Notes under the pieces: model-generated
Told to the model about the DNA's origin: nothing
Seen by the model: only the letters and a program-made list of their open reading frames with translations
Database searches by the model: none
Shown: positions 43,830 to 52,335 of the stretch, in pieces
Position numbering within the stretch: position 1 is the stretch's first letter
Layout of the letters: the number at the start of each line of letters is the position of its first letter
Made by a program: the position numbers and the translations under genes
Origin: Streptomyces sp. G-G2
Lineage (GTDB): Bacteria > Actinomycetota > Actinomycetes > Streptomycetales > Streptomycetaceae
DNA length: 64,000 nucleotides
Reading direction: 5' to 3'
Assembly: GCF_030063135.1 (NCBI RefSeq)
Contig: NZ_JASISO010000003.1
Coordinates: 62,001-126,000, forward strand

Positions 43830-44007
43830 GGGGAAAACCATACCACTTGCTACCACTCGGGGTATCCGTCTGGCCTGCTGAAGGCCGGGACCTTCGCCCC
43901 TACTCAGGCTCTTGCGGCTAGACCACACCAGACCACTGTTGACCAATATGAAACCACTAGCTACCTTCAGAGTCGTCCCCACCCCCCTCCCGACGAGGAG
44001 TACCGAC
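43830..44007. promoter_or_regulatory. Divergent control region with repeated ACCACT elements
   Basis: ACCACT occurs at 43842-43847, 43852-43857, 43932-43937 and 43953-43958. The first two form a 10-base direct repeat (TACCACTTGC/TACCACTCGG). CTAGACCACACCAGACCACT (43918-43937) resembles right halves of DasR dre sites (TGGTCTAGACCA). These are likely operators for the adjacent GntR protein. Confidence 0.55.
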
Positions 44008-45326
44008 ATGAGTACGGCCACCGCCCCGGCCGCCGGGAAGAAGCCGAAGGGCCCGGGCCGGGTCATGCCGGTGATGCAGCGCATCGGCCGCAGCCTGATG
44101 CTCCCCGTGGCCACCCTTCCGGCCGCCGCCCTGATGACCCGGCTCGGCAAGGAGGACCTGCTGGGCAGCGACGCGCTGCCCACGGTCGTCCAGAAGTTCG
44201 GCATGGTCCTGGCGGCGGGCGGCGACACGGTCCTCGCCAACCTGCCGCTCCTCTTCGCGGTGGGCGTGGCCATCGGCTTCGCCAAGAAGGCCGACGGCTC
44301 GACCGGTCTGGCCGCGGTGGTCGGCTACCTCGTCTTCAAGGCCGTACTCGCCAGCCCTGCCTTCCCCAAGGGTGTCGACGGAGAACCGCTCGACGCGAAG
44401 GTCATCGGTGGCATCCTGATGGGCCTCATCGTGGCCCACCTCTACCAGCGCTTCAGCCGCACCAAGCTCCCCGAGTGGCTCGGCTTCTTCGGCGGGCGCC
44501 GGCTGGTCCCGATCCTCAGCGCGTTCGCGGGCGTCGGCCTCGGTGTGGTCTTCGGTGTCATCTGGCCCACCGTCGGCCGCTGGTTCTTCGAGTTCGGCGA
44601 GTGGCTCGTCGGCACCGGCGCCATGGGCGCGGGCATCTTCGGGGTGGTCGTCCGCGCCCTCATCCCGATCGGGATGCACCACTTCTTCTCGTTCTTCCCC
44701 TGGTTCGAGGCGAGTTCCTTCACCAACCCGGACACCGGCGCAGTGGTGCACGGCGACATCGCCCGCTTCCTCGCGGGGGACCCGAGCGCGGGCCAGTTCA
44801 TGACCGGCGGCTTCGCGATCTATATGTTCGCCCTCCCGGCCGCGGCGCTCGCCATCGCGCACACCGCCCGCCCCGAGAACCGCACCATGATCAAGGGCAT
44901 GATGATCTCGGTGGCCCTCACCTCCGTCATCACCGGAGTGACCGAGCCCATCGAGTTCAGCTTCATGTTCGTCGCGCCGCGCTCTACGCCGTCCACGCCG
45001 TGCTCTTCGGCGTCTCGATGGCCCTGTGCTACGCCCTCGGCATCCGCGACGGCTTCGGCTTCTCCTCCGGAGCGATCGACTACGTGGTCAACTACGGCAT
45101 CGCCACCAAGCCATGGATGATCATCCCCATCGGGCTCTGCTTCGCGGCGGTCTACTACGTGCTCTTCCGCTGGGCCATCGTGAAGTTCGACCTGCCGACC
45201 CCCGGACGGGAACGGGATCCCGACGCGGTCGCCGCGCCCACCGCGGACGTCCCCGCCGCGCCCACGGAGCACGCCGTCCCCGCCGCGCCCACGGCGGACG
45301 CCGTCCCCGCCAATACCGACGCCTGA
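44008..45326 (+). pseudogene. PTS EIIC sugar permease (glucose/GlcNAc family) with a one-base frameshift
   Basis: The first frame from the ATG at 44008 (GAGGAG upstream) encodes VMQRIGRSLMLPVATLPAAA, multiple membrane helices, IPIGMHHFFSFFPWF and GVTEPIEFSFMFVAP. It then breaks at about 44976-44982 and the next frame continues LYAVHAVLFGVSMALCYALG to a TGA at 45326. One missing base in GCGCCGCGC restores a ~439-residue permease of normal size. The tail has a repeated AAPTADVP/AAPTADAVP unit. No EIIB gene is adjacent, so it would need one elsewhere. The frameshift may be real or a sequence error. Confidence 0.75.
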
Positions 45327-45360
45327 CCGCCCGTACCGCACCCAGAAAAGAGGAACCAGC

Positions 45361-46422
45361 ATGTCCGGATCCCGTATCACCTTCCTCCAGGGCCAGGCCG
45401 GCCAGGGCGCGGCGCTGGAGCGCGTCGCCGACCGCGTCCGCATCCAGCTCGCGAGCCCCGCACTGGCCGCCCTGCACACCGCCCGGCGCCCGCTGTTCAC
45501 CGGTATCGGCGCCTCCTACGCGGCCCTCGCGGTCCCCGTGCAGCAGCTGCGCGAAGCCGGTGTGGTCAGCCAGCGCGTGCTCTCCAGCGAGATCGAGACC
45601 GGCACCGCCGGGTTCGACACCGACTGCCTGATCGCCGTCTCCCAGGGCGGCCGCAGCTCCGAGACCCTCGCCGCCTTCCAGCACGCCGCCCCCGGCATCA
45701 CGAGGACCGCGCTGCTCAACGTCGTCCCCTCGCCGCTCGGTGACCTCGCCGACCTCACCGTCGACCTGGGCAACGAGCCCGACTCCTACGCCTCGACCAT
45801 CGGCTACCCCGGGACCGTCGTCGCCCTCGACCTGATCGCGGGAGCCCTCGCGGGGCGGCCCGCGGCCGAGGACCCCTGGCTGCGGATCGCCGGGCAGACC
45901 ACAGCGGTCCACTCGCGGGCCACCGAGGTCGTCGCCGGTCTGCGGGAGCGCGGCGCCCGCTGCATCGCCGCCGACGCGGTGACCGCCGGGGCCTCCCGGG
46001 CCTCCGCCGAGGAAGGCGCGCTCCTGCTGCGCGAGGTGGTGCGGATGACCGCGGCCGCCTCGGCGACCCGCAACTACCTGCACGGCGAGATGGAGTCCGC
46101 GGGCAACACCCTCCACCTCGTCTTCGGCGACGACCGCGAGATCGAACTGGCCCGCTCCCTCTCCGGAGCCGGTCACCTCACCCTGCTGATCACCACGGCC
46201 GAGGTCGAGGCGGCCGGGCAGCTGGCCGTCGTACGCCTGCCGCGGTGCGCGGACGCGGCGCGGGTGGTCCTGGAGACGGTGGTGCTCCAGGAGCTGGTGG
46301 CCCAGCTCAGCGCCGAGCGCGGGGTCCCGATCGAGTCCTTCGTCTTCGCGAACGACGACACCAAGGAAGGCGGGCTCGACATGTCCGACTTCGAGGTCGC
46401 CGCGCACTTCCCGACGGGCTGA
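45361..46422 (+). CDS. SIS-domain sugar isomerase/deaminase-like protein
   Basis: A 353-residue double-SIS protein of the GlmS-C/AgaS/FrlB type. FTGIGASYAAL and AVSQGGRSSETLAAFQ form the first sugar-phosphate site; RNYLHGEMESAG is the conserved second-half motif. Such proteins isomerise or deaminate amino-sugar or fructosamine phosphates. Placed 34 bases after the PTS permease with an AGAGGAA Shine-Dalgarno, it probably processes the imported sugar phosphate under the GntR regulator. Confidence 0.82.
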   Translation: MSGSRITFLQGQAGQGAALERVADRVRIQLASPALAALHTARRPLFTGIGASYAALAVPVQQLREAGVVSQRVLSSEIETGTAGFDTDCLIAVSQGGRSSETLAAFQHAAPGITRTALLNVVPSPLGDLADLTVDLGNEPDSYASTIGYPGTVVALDLIAGALAGRPAAEDPWLRIAGQTTAVHSRATEVVAGLRERGARCIAADAVTAGASRASAEEGALLLREVVRMTAAASATRNYLHGEMESAGNTLHLVFGDDREIELARSLSGAGHLTLLITTAEVEAAGQLAVVRLPRCADAARVVLETVVLQELVAQLSAERGVPIESFVFANDDTKEGGLDMSDFEVAAHFPTG

Positions 46423-46455
46423 CCCCACCGCCCCACGGCGGCGGCCGCGCTGTTA

Positions 46456-46492
46456 CAGGACCTGCGGGATCCACCGGATCCGGCAGGTCCTG
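46456..46492. terminator. Hairpin after the PTS-SIS operon
   Basis: CAGGACCTGCGGGATCC (46456-46472) pairs with GGATCCGGCAGGTCCTG (46476-46492) with one mismatch and a 3-base loop, 34 bases after the SIS stop. Confidence 0.7.
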
Positions 46493-46556
46493 GACGTGCA
46501 CGTGCCGGGCCTCACCCCGCTCTCGGTCCCCGGGAGGCGCCTGGGATCATCGGGCC

Positions 46557-47231
46557 ATGGATCTGGACGACGTACTGCGGCGGCTCGCCTCCATCGGGCC
46601 GTTCTTCACCGTGCCGTACGGGAAGGAGCCGCCCGGGTCCGGGTTCCGGCCGCTGACGGAGCTGTACGGCGACCGGCTCGGCGGGTACGTCGCCGAGGTC
46701 GGGCGGCGCATGGGAACCGGACCGGGCCGCGTGGCCGCGTCCACCGCGCAGTTGGGCATCGCCTCCCGCCTGTGGTCCCTCGGGCTCGGCTGCGCGGCGC
46801 TCTGCGGGCGGGTGCCGGACCTGGCGGCAGACCGGGTGTGGTGGCGGCTGCCGGACGCGGGATCGCTGGAACTGTGGCTGCCGGAACCCGTGGACCTCCC
46901 GCAGGAGGCCCTCGGTGACACCGTGCTCGGGAACCTGGCCGCCCTGGACGCCGGGCTGCGGTCCCGCTTCGCGCTCTCGCCCCGGGTACTGCGCGGGAAC
47001 ACCGCCTCCGGGCTGGTCGGGGCTCTGCGGGTACTGATGGACCGGGTTCCGGCCGACGGCGCCGCCGCGCTGGCCTCCGCCCTGCTGGCCGAGGACGGGC
47101 CGCTGGGCGCCGCCGGCACCTTCGTGTACGAGGAGGGGCTCGGCGTGGCCTTCGTACGGCGCAGCTGCTGCCTCTACTACCGGGCGCCCGGCGGCGGCCT
47201 GTGCGGGGACTGCGTACTGCGGACCAGGTAG
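46557..47231 (+). CDS. FhuF-like [2Fe-2S] ferric-siderophore reductase-type protein
   Basis: A 224-residue protein. The C-terminus RRSCCLYYRAPGGGLCGDC has the CC-x10-C-x2-C pattern (Cys204, 205, 216, 219) that binds the [2Fe-2S] cluster of FhuF-type ferric reductases. The N-terminal part is helical and lacks a signal. It would reduce siderophore-bound iron in the cytoplasm, but no siderophore uptake genes are adjacent. The ATG at 46557 lacks a strong Shine-Dalgarno. Confidence 0.8.
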   Translation: MDLDDVLRRLASIGPFFTVPYGKEPPGSGFRPLTELYGDRLGGYVAEVGRRMGTGPGRVAASTAQLGIASRLWSLGLGCAALCGRVPDLAADRVWWRLPDAGSLELWLPEPVDLPQEALGDTVLGNLAALDAGLRSRFALSPRVLRGNTASGLVGALRVLMDRVPADGAAALASALLAEDGPLGAAGTFVYEEGLGVAFVRRSCCLYYRAPGGGLCGDCVLRTR

Positions 47232-47312
47232 CGGCACGCGGGAGCCCCGTTCGGAGCAGTGGCGGGTGTGGCGCCGGGCGACCCGCCGCAGCGGCCTCCT
47301 ACCGTCCCGGTC

Positions 47313-48758
47313 ATGACACACGAACGCACACCGCGCGAACGCACCGCGCGTCAGCCGCTGTCACCCGGGGGGCCGTCCGGGGGCCCCGGGTTCTCCCGCC
47401 GCGCGGCCCTCACCGGGATCGCGGCCGGTGCCGGGGCCCTCGCCCTCGGCGGCGCCCCGGTCGTCGCGGCCGCGGCCGCCGGACCGGTGGCGGCCACCCC
47501 GCCGCCGGACCCCGCGCCGGCGGCGATGAAGCTGTTCGCCGACCCAGGCTTCGACTTCGCCGCCCTCTTCGCCCTCGGCGCGGCGGGCATGCGCGCCGCC
47601 GAGACCGGCGAGGTCCTCACCGCGGTGAACACCGTCAACGCGGCCGGCCCCTCCGAGCAGACCTTCACCGACACCTTCAGGGGCTGGGGCCAGAAACTCG
47701 CCGCGCCCCCGGCCGAGGGTCGCCACGGCAGCGGATTCCCCTCCCAGACCCGCCGGTTCCGCTCGCTGCGGGCCGCCCAGTACTTCGCCCAGGCCCTCTT
47801 CTACGTCCTGGGCACGGCCGAGCCGGGCGACGAGAAGGCGCTGTACCAGTCGGGGCGCCAGGCCTGGGACACCTTCACCCGGCTGTGCTCACCGGCCGCG
47901 GAGCATGCGCGGGTCCCGTACGGGAACACCCGGCTCCCGGTGTGGTTCTTCCGCCCCGAGGGCCCGGTCGAGCCGCGCCCGACGGTCATCCTCACCAACG
48001 GCAGCGACGGCCAGAACGTCGACATGTGGACCTACGGCGTCTGCGCCGCGCTCGACCGGGGCTGGAACGCGCTGGTCTACGACGGCCCGGGCCAGGGCGA
48101 GCTCCTCTTCGTGGAGGAGCTCCCCTTCACCACCCGCTGGGAGCGGGTGGTCACCCCGCTGGTCGACTGGCTGACCCCCCGCAAGGACGTCGACGGCGCC
48201 CGCATCGCGCTCACCGGCCTGAGCATGGGCGGGAACCTGGTGGCCCGGGCGGCGGCCTTCGAGCACCGGCTGGCGGCCGTGGCCTGCATGCCGGGCTGTG
48301 TCAGCCCCTGGCTGGCCTTCGACAAGACGCTGCGGGACGTGGTCACCGCGGACAAGGCGGAGACGAACCGGAACTGGAACCAGCTGGTGGTCCCGGACCT
48401 GTCCCCGCAGCTCGCCTACACGGTCAAGAAGCGCTTCGAGATCTTCTCCCCGGAGGCGCTGCGCGAGGCCAGGGCGGGCCGGGTGTTCAAGGACTTGTGG
48501 ACCCCGGCCCAGGTGGCGATCGGCCTCGACGTCACCGGGGTGGTGCCGAGGATCAAGGCGCCGACGCTGGTCCTGGACTACGAGGACGAGCAGTTCTACC
48601 CCGGCCAGCCCCGGCGGATGTACGACTTGCTGCGGTCCCGGCGCGAGTACGTGAAACTGACGGCGGCCACCGGGGCGCAGTTGCACTGCTCCCCGATGGC
48701 CCCGCAGCAGCACTGCGACGTCGTCTTCGACTGGCTCGCCGACGTCCTGAGGCGGTGA
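47313..48758 (+). CDS. Tat-exported alpha/beta hydrolase (dipeptidyl aminopeptidase-like)
   Basis: A 481-residue secreted hydrolase. The Tat signal is FSRRAALTGIAAG followed by an Ala-rich core to about residue 65. A helical cap-like N-domain is followed by the hydrolase domain with YDGPGQGE, the elbow GLSMGG, and a late LHCSPMAPQQH segment that carries the candidate His. The substrate is unknown. The ATG at 47313 gives the correct signal peptide. Confidence 0.82.
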   Translation: MTHERTPRERTARQPLSPGGPSGGPGFSRRAALTGIAAGAGALALGGAPVVAAAAAGPVAATPPPDPAPAAMKLFADPGFDFAALFALGAAGMRAAETGEVLTAVNTVNAAGPSEQTFTDTFRGWGQKLAAPPAEGRHGSGFPSQTRRFRSLRAAQYFAQALFYVLGTAEPGDEKALYQSGRQAWDTFTRLCSPAAEHARVPYGNTRLPVWFFRPEGPVEPRPTVILTNGSDGQNVDMWTYGVCAALDRGWNALVYDGPGQGELLFVEELPFTTRWERVVTPLVDWLTPRKDVDGARIALTGLSMGGNLVARAAAFEHRLAAVACMPGCVSPWLAFDKTLRDVVTADKAETNRNWNQLVVPDLSPQLAYTVKKRFEIFSPEALREARAGRVFKDLWTPAQVAIGLDVTGVVPRIKAPTLVLDYEDEQFYPGQPRRMYDLLRSRREYVKLTAATGAQLHCSPMAPQQHCDVVFDWLADVLRR

Positions 48759-48786
48759 CGGACCCCCCGCGGTACCGGAAGCGGTC

Positions 48787-50583
48787 CTAGAAGGTGAGGT
48801 TCCAGGCGTCGATCTTGCCGGTGTCGGCGCTGGCGTTGTCGTTCACGCGCAGCTTCCAGATCCCGTTGGCGACCTCCGAGGAGGCGTTGACGGTGAAGTT
48901 CTGGATGATGTTGTCCGTGCCGCCGCCGGTCCGGTCGGACAGGGTGTAGACGGTCCCGTCGGGCGCCACCAGGTCGACCTTGAGGTCACCGATGTAGGTG
49001 TGCTTGATGTCCACGCCCACCCGGAGGGTGGCGGGCGCGTTGCCGGTCACCCCGCTGACGGTGAGGGGGCTCTCCACGGTCGCGTTGTCGTTGATCGCGA
49101 AGTCCCCGAGGTTCTCGAAGTACTTGCCGGTCGGCGGGGTGGAGCCGCCGACCGCCTTCAGCGCGTCGACCTGGCCCTCGCCGAAGAACGAGTTGTTGGC
49201 GGTGGTCCCGGTGCAGCGGCTGTCCGACGGGCAGGCGGTGTCGTTGGCCTGGGTGGCCAGCTTGTCGCGCAACTGCGCCGGTGTGATGCCCGGGTTGGCG
49301 CTGGCGAGCAGCGCCGCGACGCCCACGACGTGCGGAGTGGCCATCGACGTACCGCTCTTGGTGCCGTACTTGCCGCCCGGCAGGGTGGAGTAGACGTCGC
49401 TGCCCGGGGCCGCCACGTCGATGACGCCGGAGCCGAAGTTGGAGAACGAGGCCTTCGTGGTGCCCGTGCCGTTCGCCGCGACCGTGACCACGCCCGGCAG
49501 TTCGGTCGGGATGTCGAGGCAGGCGTTGGTGATGGTGCGGGTGGTCGGCGTGGAGTCGTTCGGGCTCGCCGAGTCCGTGGTCTTGTGCGCGAGGTCGTAG
49601 TTCTCGTTGCCCGCCGCCGCGACCTGGAGGGAGCCCTTGCCCTCCGCGTACTCCTGAGCGCGCTTGACGCCCTCGATGATGGCGGCCTGGTCGATGTTGT
49701 CGGGGCAGTTGAACTGCCACGGGTCCGTGTAGTAGCTGTTGTTGGTGACCTTGAAGCCGTGGTCACCGGCCCAGACGAAACCGCAGATGGTGTTCTCGGC
49801 GAAGAAGAAGGAGTTGCCCGGCTCGGCGACGCGGACCGCGGAGATCTTCACGCCCGGGGCCACGCCGACGACGCCCTTGCCGTTCTTCGCCGCGGCGATG
49901 GTGCCCGCGACGTGGGTGCCGTGGGTGTCCACGTCACGCCAGGCGCCGGTGCGGGTGTCCGCCTTGCCGTAGGCGCAGGAGACCGAGTCGGCCGCGTTGA
50001 AGTTCGGGGCCAGGTCCTGGTGCTGGTCGTCCACACCGGTGTCCAGGATGCCGACCTTGACCGAGGACGAGCCGGGGTTGACGGCCCAGGCCTGGTCGGC
50101 CTTGATCTGGCTCATGTCCACGCGGACCGGCTCGCCCGTGGCCGTCGCGGACTGCGCCGGATTGGCGGGCAGGGCCGGGTTGTAGGCGTCGGCCGGTACG
50201 TCCGAGGTACGGGTGGCGCCGACCTGCTGGACCCCGCTGACCCCGCGCATGGTGGTGGCGAAGGAGGCGGAGGCCGAGTGGGCGACGATCACGCCGATGG
50301 CGTCGTAGGCGGAGAACACGGTGCCGCCGTTGGCGGTGACGGCCGAGCGGACGGCCGAACTGTCACCGGGAGCGGTGATCACGAGGTAGGCACGGGTACC
50401 GGCAGCCCAGGTCGCACTCTGGGAAGCCGGGGCCGCGGCCCGGGGAGCCGGGGTGGGTACCCCGGACGGTGAGACGGGGGCCGTGCCGGCGAGTGCGGCG
50501 GGGGCCCCGAAGGCCAGTGCGGCGCCGAGGGCGGCGGCCAGCACGAGGGTACGTCGAGGTCGGCTGGATATGTGGGGTATCAA
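48787..50583 (-). CDS. Secreted subtilisin-like serine protease (S8) with P/Homo B domain
   Basis: A 598-residue preproprotease. Signal peptide to about residue 32; an I9-type propeptide (about 62-125); the catalytic domain with Asp181 (GILDTGVD), His221 (DTHGTHVAGT), the oxyanion Asn326 and Ser413 (SGTSMATPH). The C-terminal ~110 residues are a P/proprotein convertase domain (LRVGVDIKHTYIGDLKVDLV). The start is a TTG at 50583 set by GGAGG seven bases upstream; no ATG or GTG fits. Monocistronic. Confidence 0.92.
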   Translation of the reverse strand: MIPHISSRPRRTLVLAAALGAALAFGAPAALAGTAPVSPSGVPTPAPRAAAPASQSATWAAGTRAYLVITAPGDSSAVRSAVTANGGTVFSAYDAIGVIVAHSASASFATTMRGVSGVQQVGATRTSDVPADAYNPALPANPAQSATATGEPVRVDMSQIKADQAWAVNPGSSSVKVGILDTGVDDQHQDLAPNFNAADSVSCAYGKADTRTGAWRDVDTHGTHVAGTIAAAKNGKGVVGVAPGVKISAVRVAEPGNSFFFAENTICGFVWAGDHGFKVTNNSYYTDPWQFNCPDNIDQAAIIEGVKRAQEYAEGKGSLQVAAAGNENYDLAHKTTDSASPNDSTPTTRTITNACLDIPTELPGVVTVAANGTGTTKASFSNFGSGVIDVAAPGSDVYSTLPGGKYGTKSGTSMATPHVVGVAALLASANPGITPAQLRDKLATQANDTACPSDSRCTGTTANNSFFGEGQVDALKAVGGSTPPTGKYFENLGDFAINDNATVESPLTVSGVTGNAPATLRVGVDIKHTYIGDLKVDLVAPDGTVYTLSDRTGGGTDNIIQNFTVNASSEVANGIWKLRVNDNASADTGKIDAWNLTF

Positions 50584-50749
50584 TGCGTCCTCCGATGGGC
50601 CCGGTGGTGCTGGTGGTGCCTACCGGGCCGTACGAAACGAGTGGTGGACGCAAGATGTCAGAAGCGTGCCCCGGTATGGAAGTACCTTTTACCGCACGAG
50701 GGTTATTCAAGGGTTGGCTGGAACCGACCCTCTCTCAGAGGTGTCGGTT

Positions 50750-50793
50750 CCGGCCGGGCTGGGCACCGTGGGGGGAGAGCCCTGCCCGGCCGG
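50750..50793 (-). terminator. Candidate dctA terminator
   Basis: CCGGCCGGGC (50750-50759) pairs with GCCCGGCCGG (50784-50793) around a 24-base loop, starting 28 bases after the dctA stop. The long loop lowers confidence. Confidence 0.4.
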
Positions 50794-50820
50794 TCCGCTA
50801 CGCGTACCGGTGGAGCCGCT

Positions 50821-52230
50821 CTACACCGGTACGCCGTCCTTGCCGCCCACGGGCTGCGCGGGCCGAGCGGACCGCGGGGGCATTGGAGTGGCGGGCTCCG
50901 GTTCTGTCTCCCCGTGGTCGCCGTCCCCGTGGTCGTCGTGCCCGTGCTCGCTCAGGGTGCTCTCGTCGAACGGCAGCCGCCCCGCCAGCACTTCGGTGGC
51001 CCGGTCCTGGTCGAACTCCTTGGTCCAGGTCCCGATCAGTACGGTCGCCACCGCGTTCCCCGCGAAGTTCGTCAGCGCCCGCGCCTCGCTCATGAACCGG
51101 TCGATGCCCACGATCAGGCCCACGCCGTCGACCAGTTCGGGGCGGTGGGACTGGAGCCCGCCGGCCAGGGTGGCCAGCCCGGCGCCGGTCACCCCGGCCG
51201 CGCCCTTGGACGCGATGATCATGAACAGCAGCAGTGAGATCTGCTCGCCCAGTGCCAGCGGCTTGCCCATCGCCTCGGCGATGAAGAGCGAGGACATCGT
51301 CAGGTAGATCGCGGTGCCGTCCAGGTTGAAGGAGTACCCCGTCGGCACCGTGATGCCGACCACCGGCCTGGACACCCCCAGGTGCTCCATCTTCGCGATC
51401 AGCCGCGGCAGCGCCGACTCCGACGAGGACGTGGACAGGATCAGCAGGAACTCCCGGCCCAGATAGCGCAGCAGCGCGAAGACGCTGACGCCCGTACACA
51501 CCCGCAGGAGCGTGCCCAGGACCACGACCACGAAGAGCAGGCAGGTCGTGTAGAAGCCGATCATGATGACCGCGAGTGACTTCAGCGCGTCGACGCCGGT
51601 CGCGCCGACCACCGCCGCCATCGCCCCGAACGCGCCCACCGGCGCAGCCCACATGATCATCGCCAGTACCCGGAAGACCAGCTTCTGCAGGTGTCCGATC
51701 CCGCGCAGCACCGGCTCGCCCGCCGTACCCAGCGCCTGGAGCGCGAAACCGCACAGCAGCGCCACCAGAAGGGTCTGGAGCACCTCGCCCCCCGTGAAGG
51801 CCGACACCATCGTCTTCGGGATGATCCCGAGCAGGAAGTCCGCGGTGCTCTGCGCGCCGCCCGCCTTCGCCTGCGCCTCTCCCGCGCCGCGCACCGCCTC
51901 GGTCAGGTGCAGCCCGCTGCCGGGCTGCAGCAGGTTGCCCACCACCAGGCCGATGCCCAGCGCGACCGTCGACATCACCATGAAGTAGCCGAGCGCCAGC
52001 CCGCCCACGGCGCCCACCTTGGCGGCCTTGCGGACCGAGCCGATGCCCAGCACGATCGTGCAGAAGATCACCGGCGAGATCATCATCTTGATCAGATTCA
52101 CGAAGCCCGTGCCCAGGGGCTTCAGCTCGACGGCCGTGCCGGGCGCGGCCAGGCCCGTCACGATGCCGAGCACCACCGCGATGATCACCGCGATGTAGAG
52201 ATAGTGGGTTCTGTCGCGCCTGGCGGCCAC
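50821..52230 (-). CDS. dctA: C4-dicarboxylate:cation symporter DctA
   Basis: A 469-residue DAACS-family symporter that imports succinate, fumarate and malate with H+ or Na+. Signatures include the serine-rich STSSSESALP loop, PTGYSFNLDGTAIYL and SKGAAGVTG. The C-terminal tail is unusual, with an EHGHDDHGDGDHGE His/Asp-rich stretch that could bind metal. The GTG at 52230 follows AGGAGG with a short spacer. It is divergent from a CitA/DcuS-type kinase that likely induces it. Confidence 0.92.
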   Translation of the reverse strand: MAARRDRTHYLYIAVIIAVVLGIVTGLAAPGTAVELKPLGTGFVNLIKMMISPVIFCTIVLGIGSVRKAAKVGAVGGLALGYFMVMSTVALGIGLVVGNLLQPGSGLHLTEAVRGAGEAQAKAGGAQSTADFLLGIIPKTMVSAFTGGEVLQTLLVALLCGFALQALGTAGEPVLRGIGHLQKLVFRVLAMIMWAAPVGAFGAMAAVVGATGVDALKSLAVIMIGFYTTCLLFVVVVLGTLLRVCTGVSVFALLRYLGREFLLILSTSSSESALPRLIAKMEHLGVSRPVVGITVPTGYSFNLDGTAIYLTMSSLFIAEAMGKPLALGEQISLLLFMIIASKGAAGVTGAGLATLAGGLQSHRPELVDGVGLIVGIDRFMSEARALTNFAGNAVATVLIGTWTKEFDQDRATEVLAGRLPFDESTLSEHGHDDHGDGDHGETEPEPATPMPPRSARPAQPVGGKDGVPV

Positions 52231-52335
52231 GTCGCCTCCTGAAGATGAATGTGTCCCGGGGCGACCATGGCCCACCCTGTGACCCCGGTCACCCTTGCGT
52301 TCATTGAGTTCACGGCCGGGTGCACACTGAGCGTC

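Noticed and set aside
44970..44990. Programmed -1 ribosomal frameshifting in the PTS permease
   Set aside because: There is no X-XXY-YYZ slippery heptamer or obvious downstream pseudoknot, and homologues are single-frame. A mutation or sequence error is simpler.
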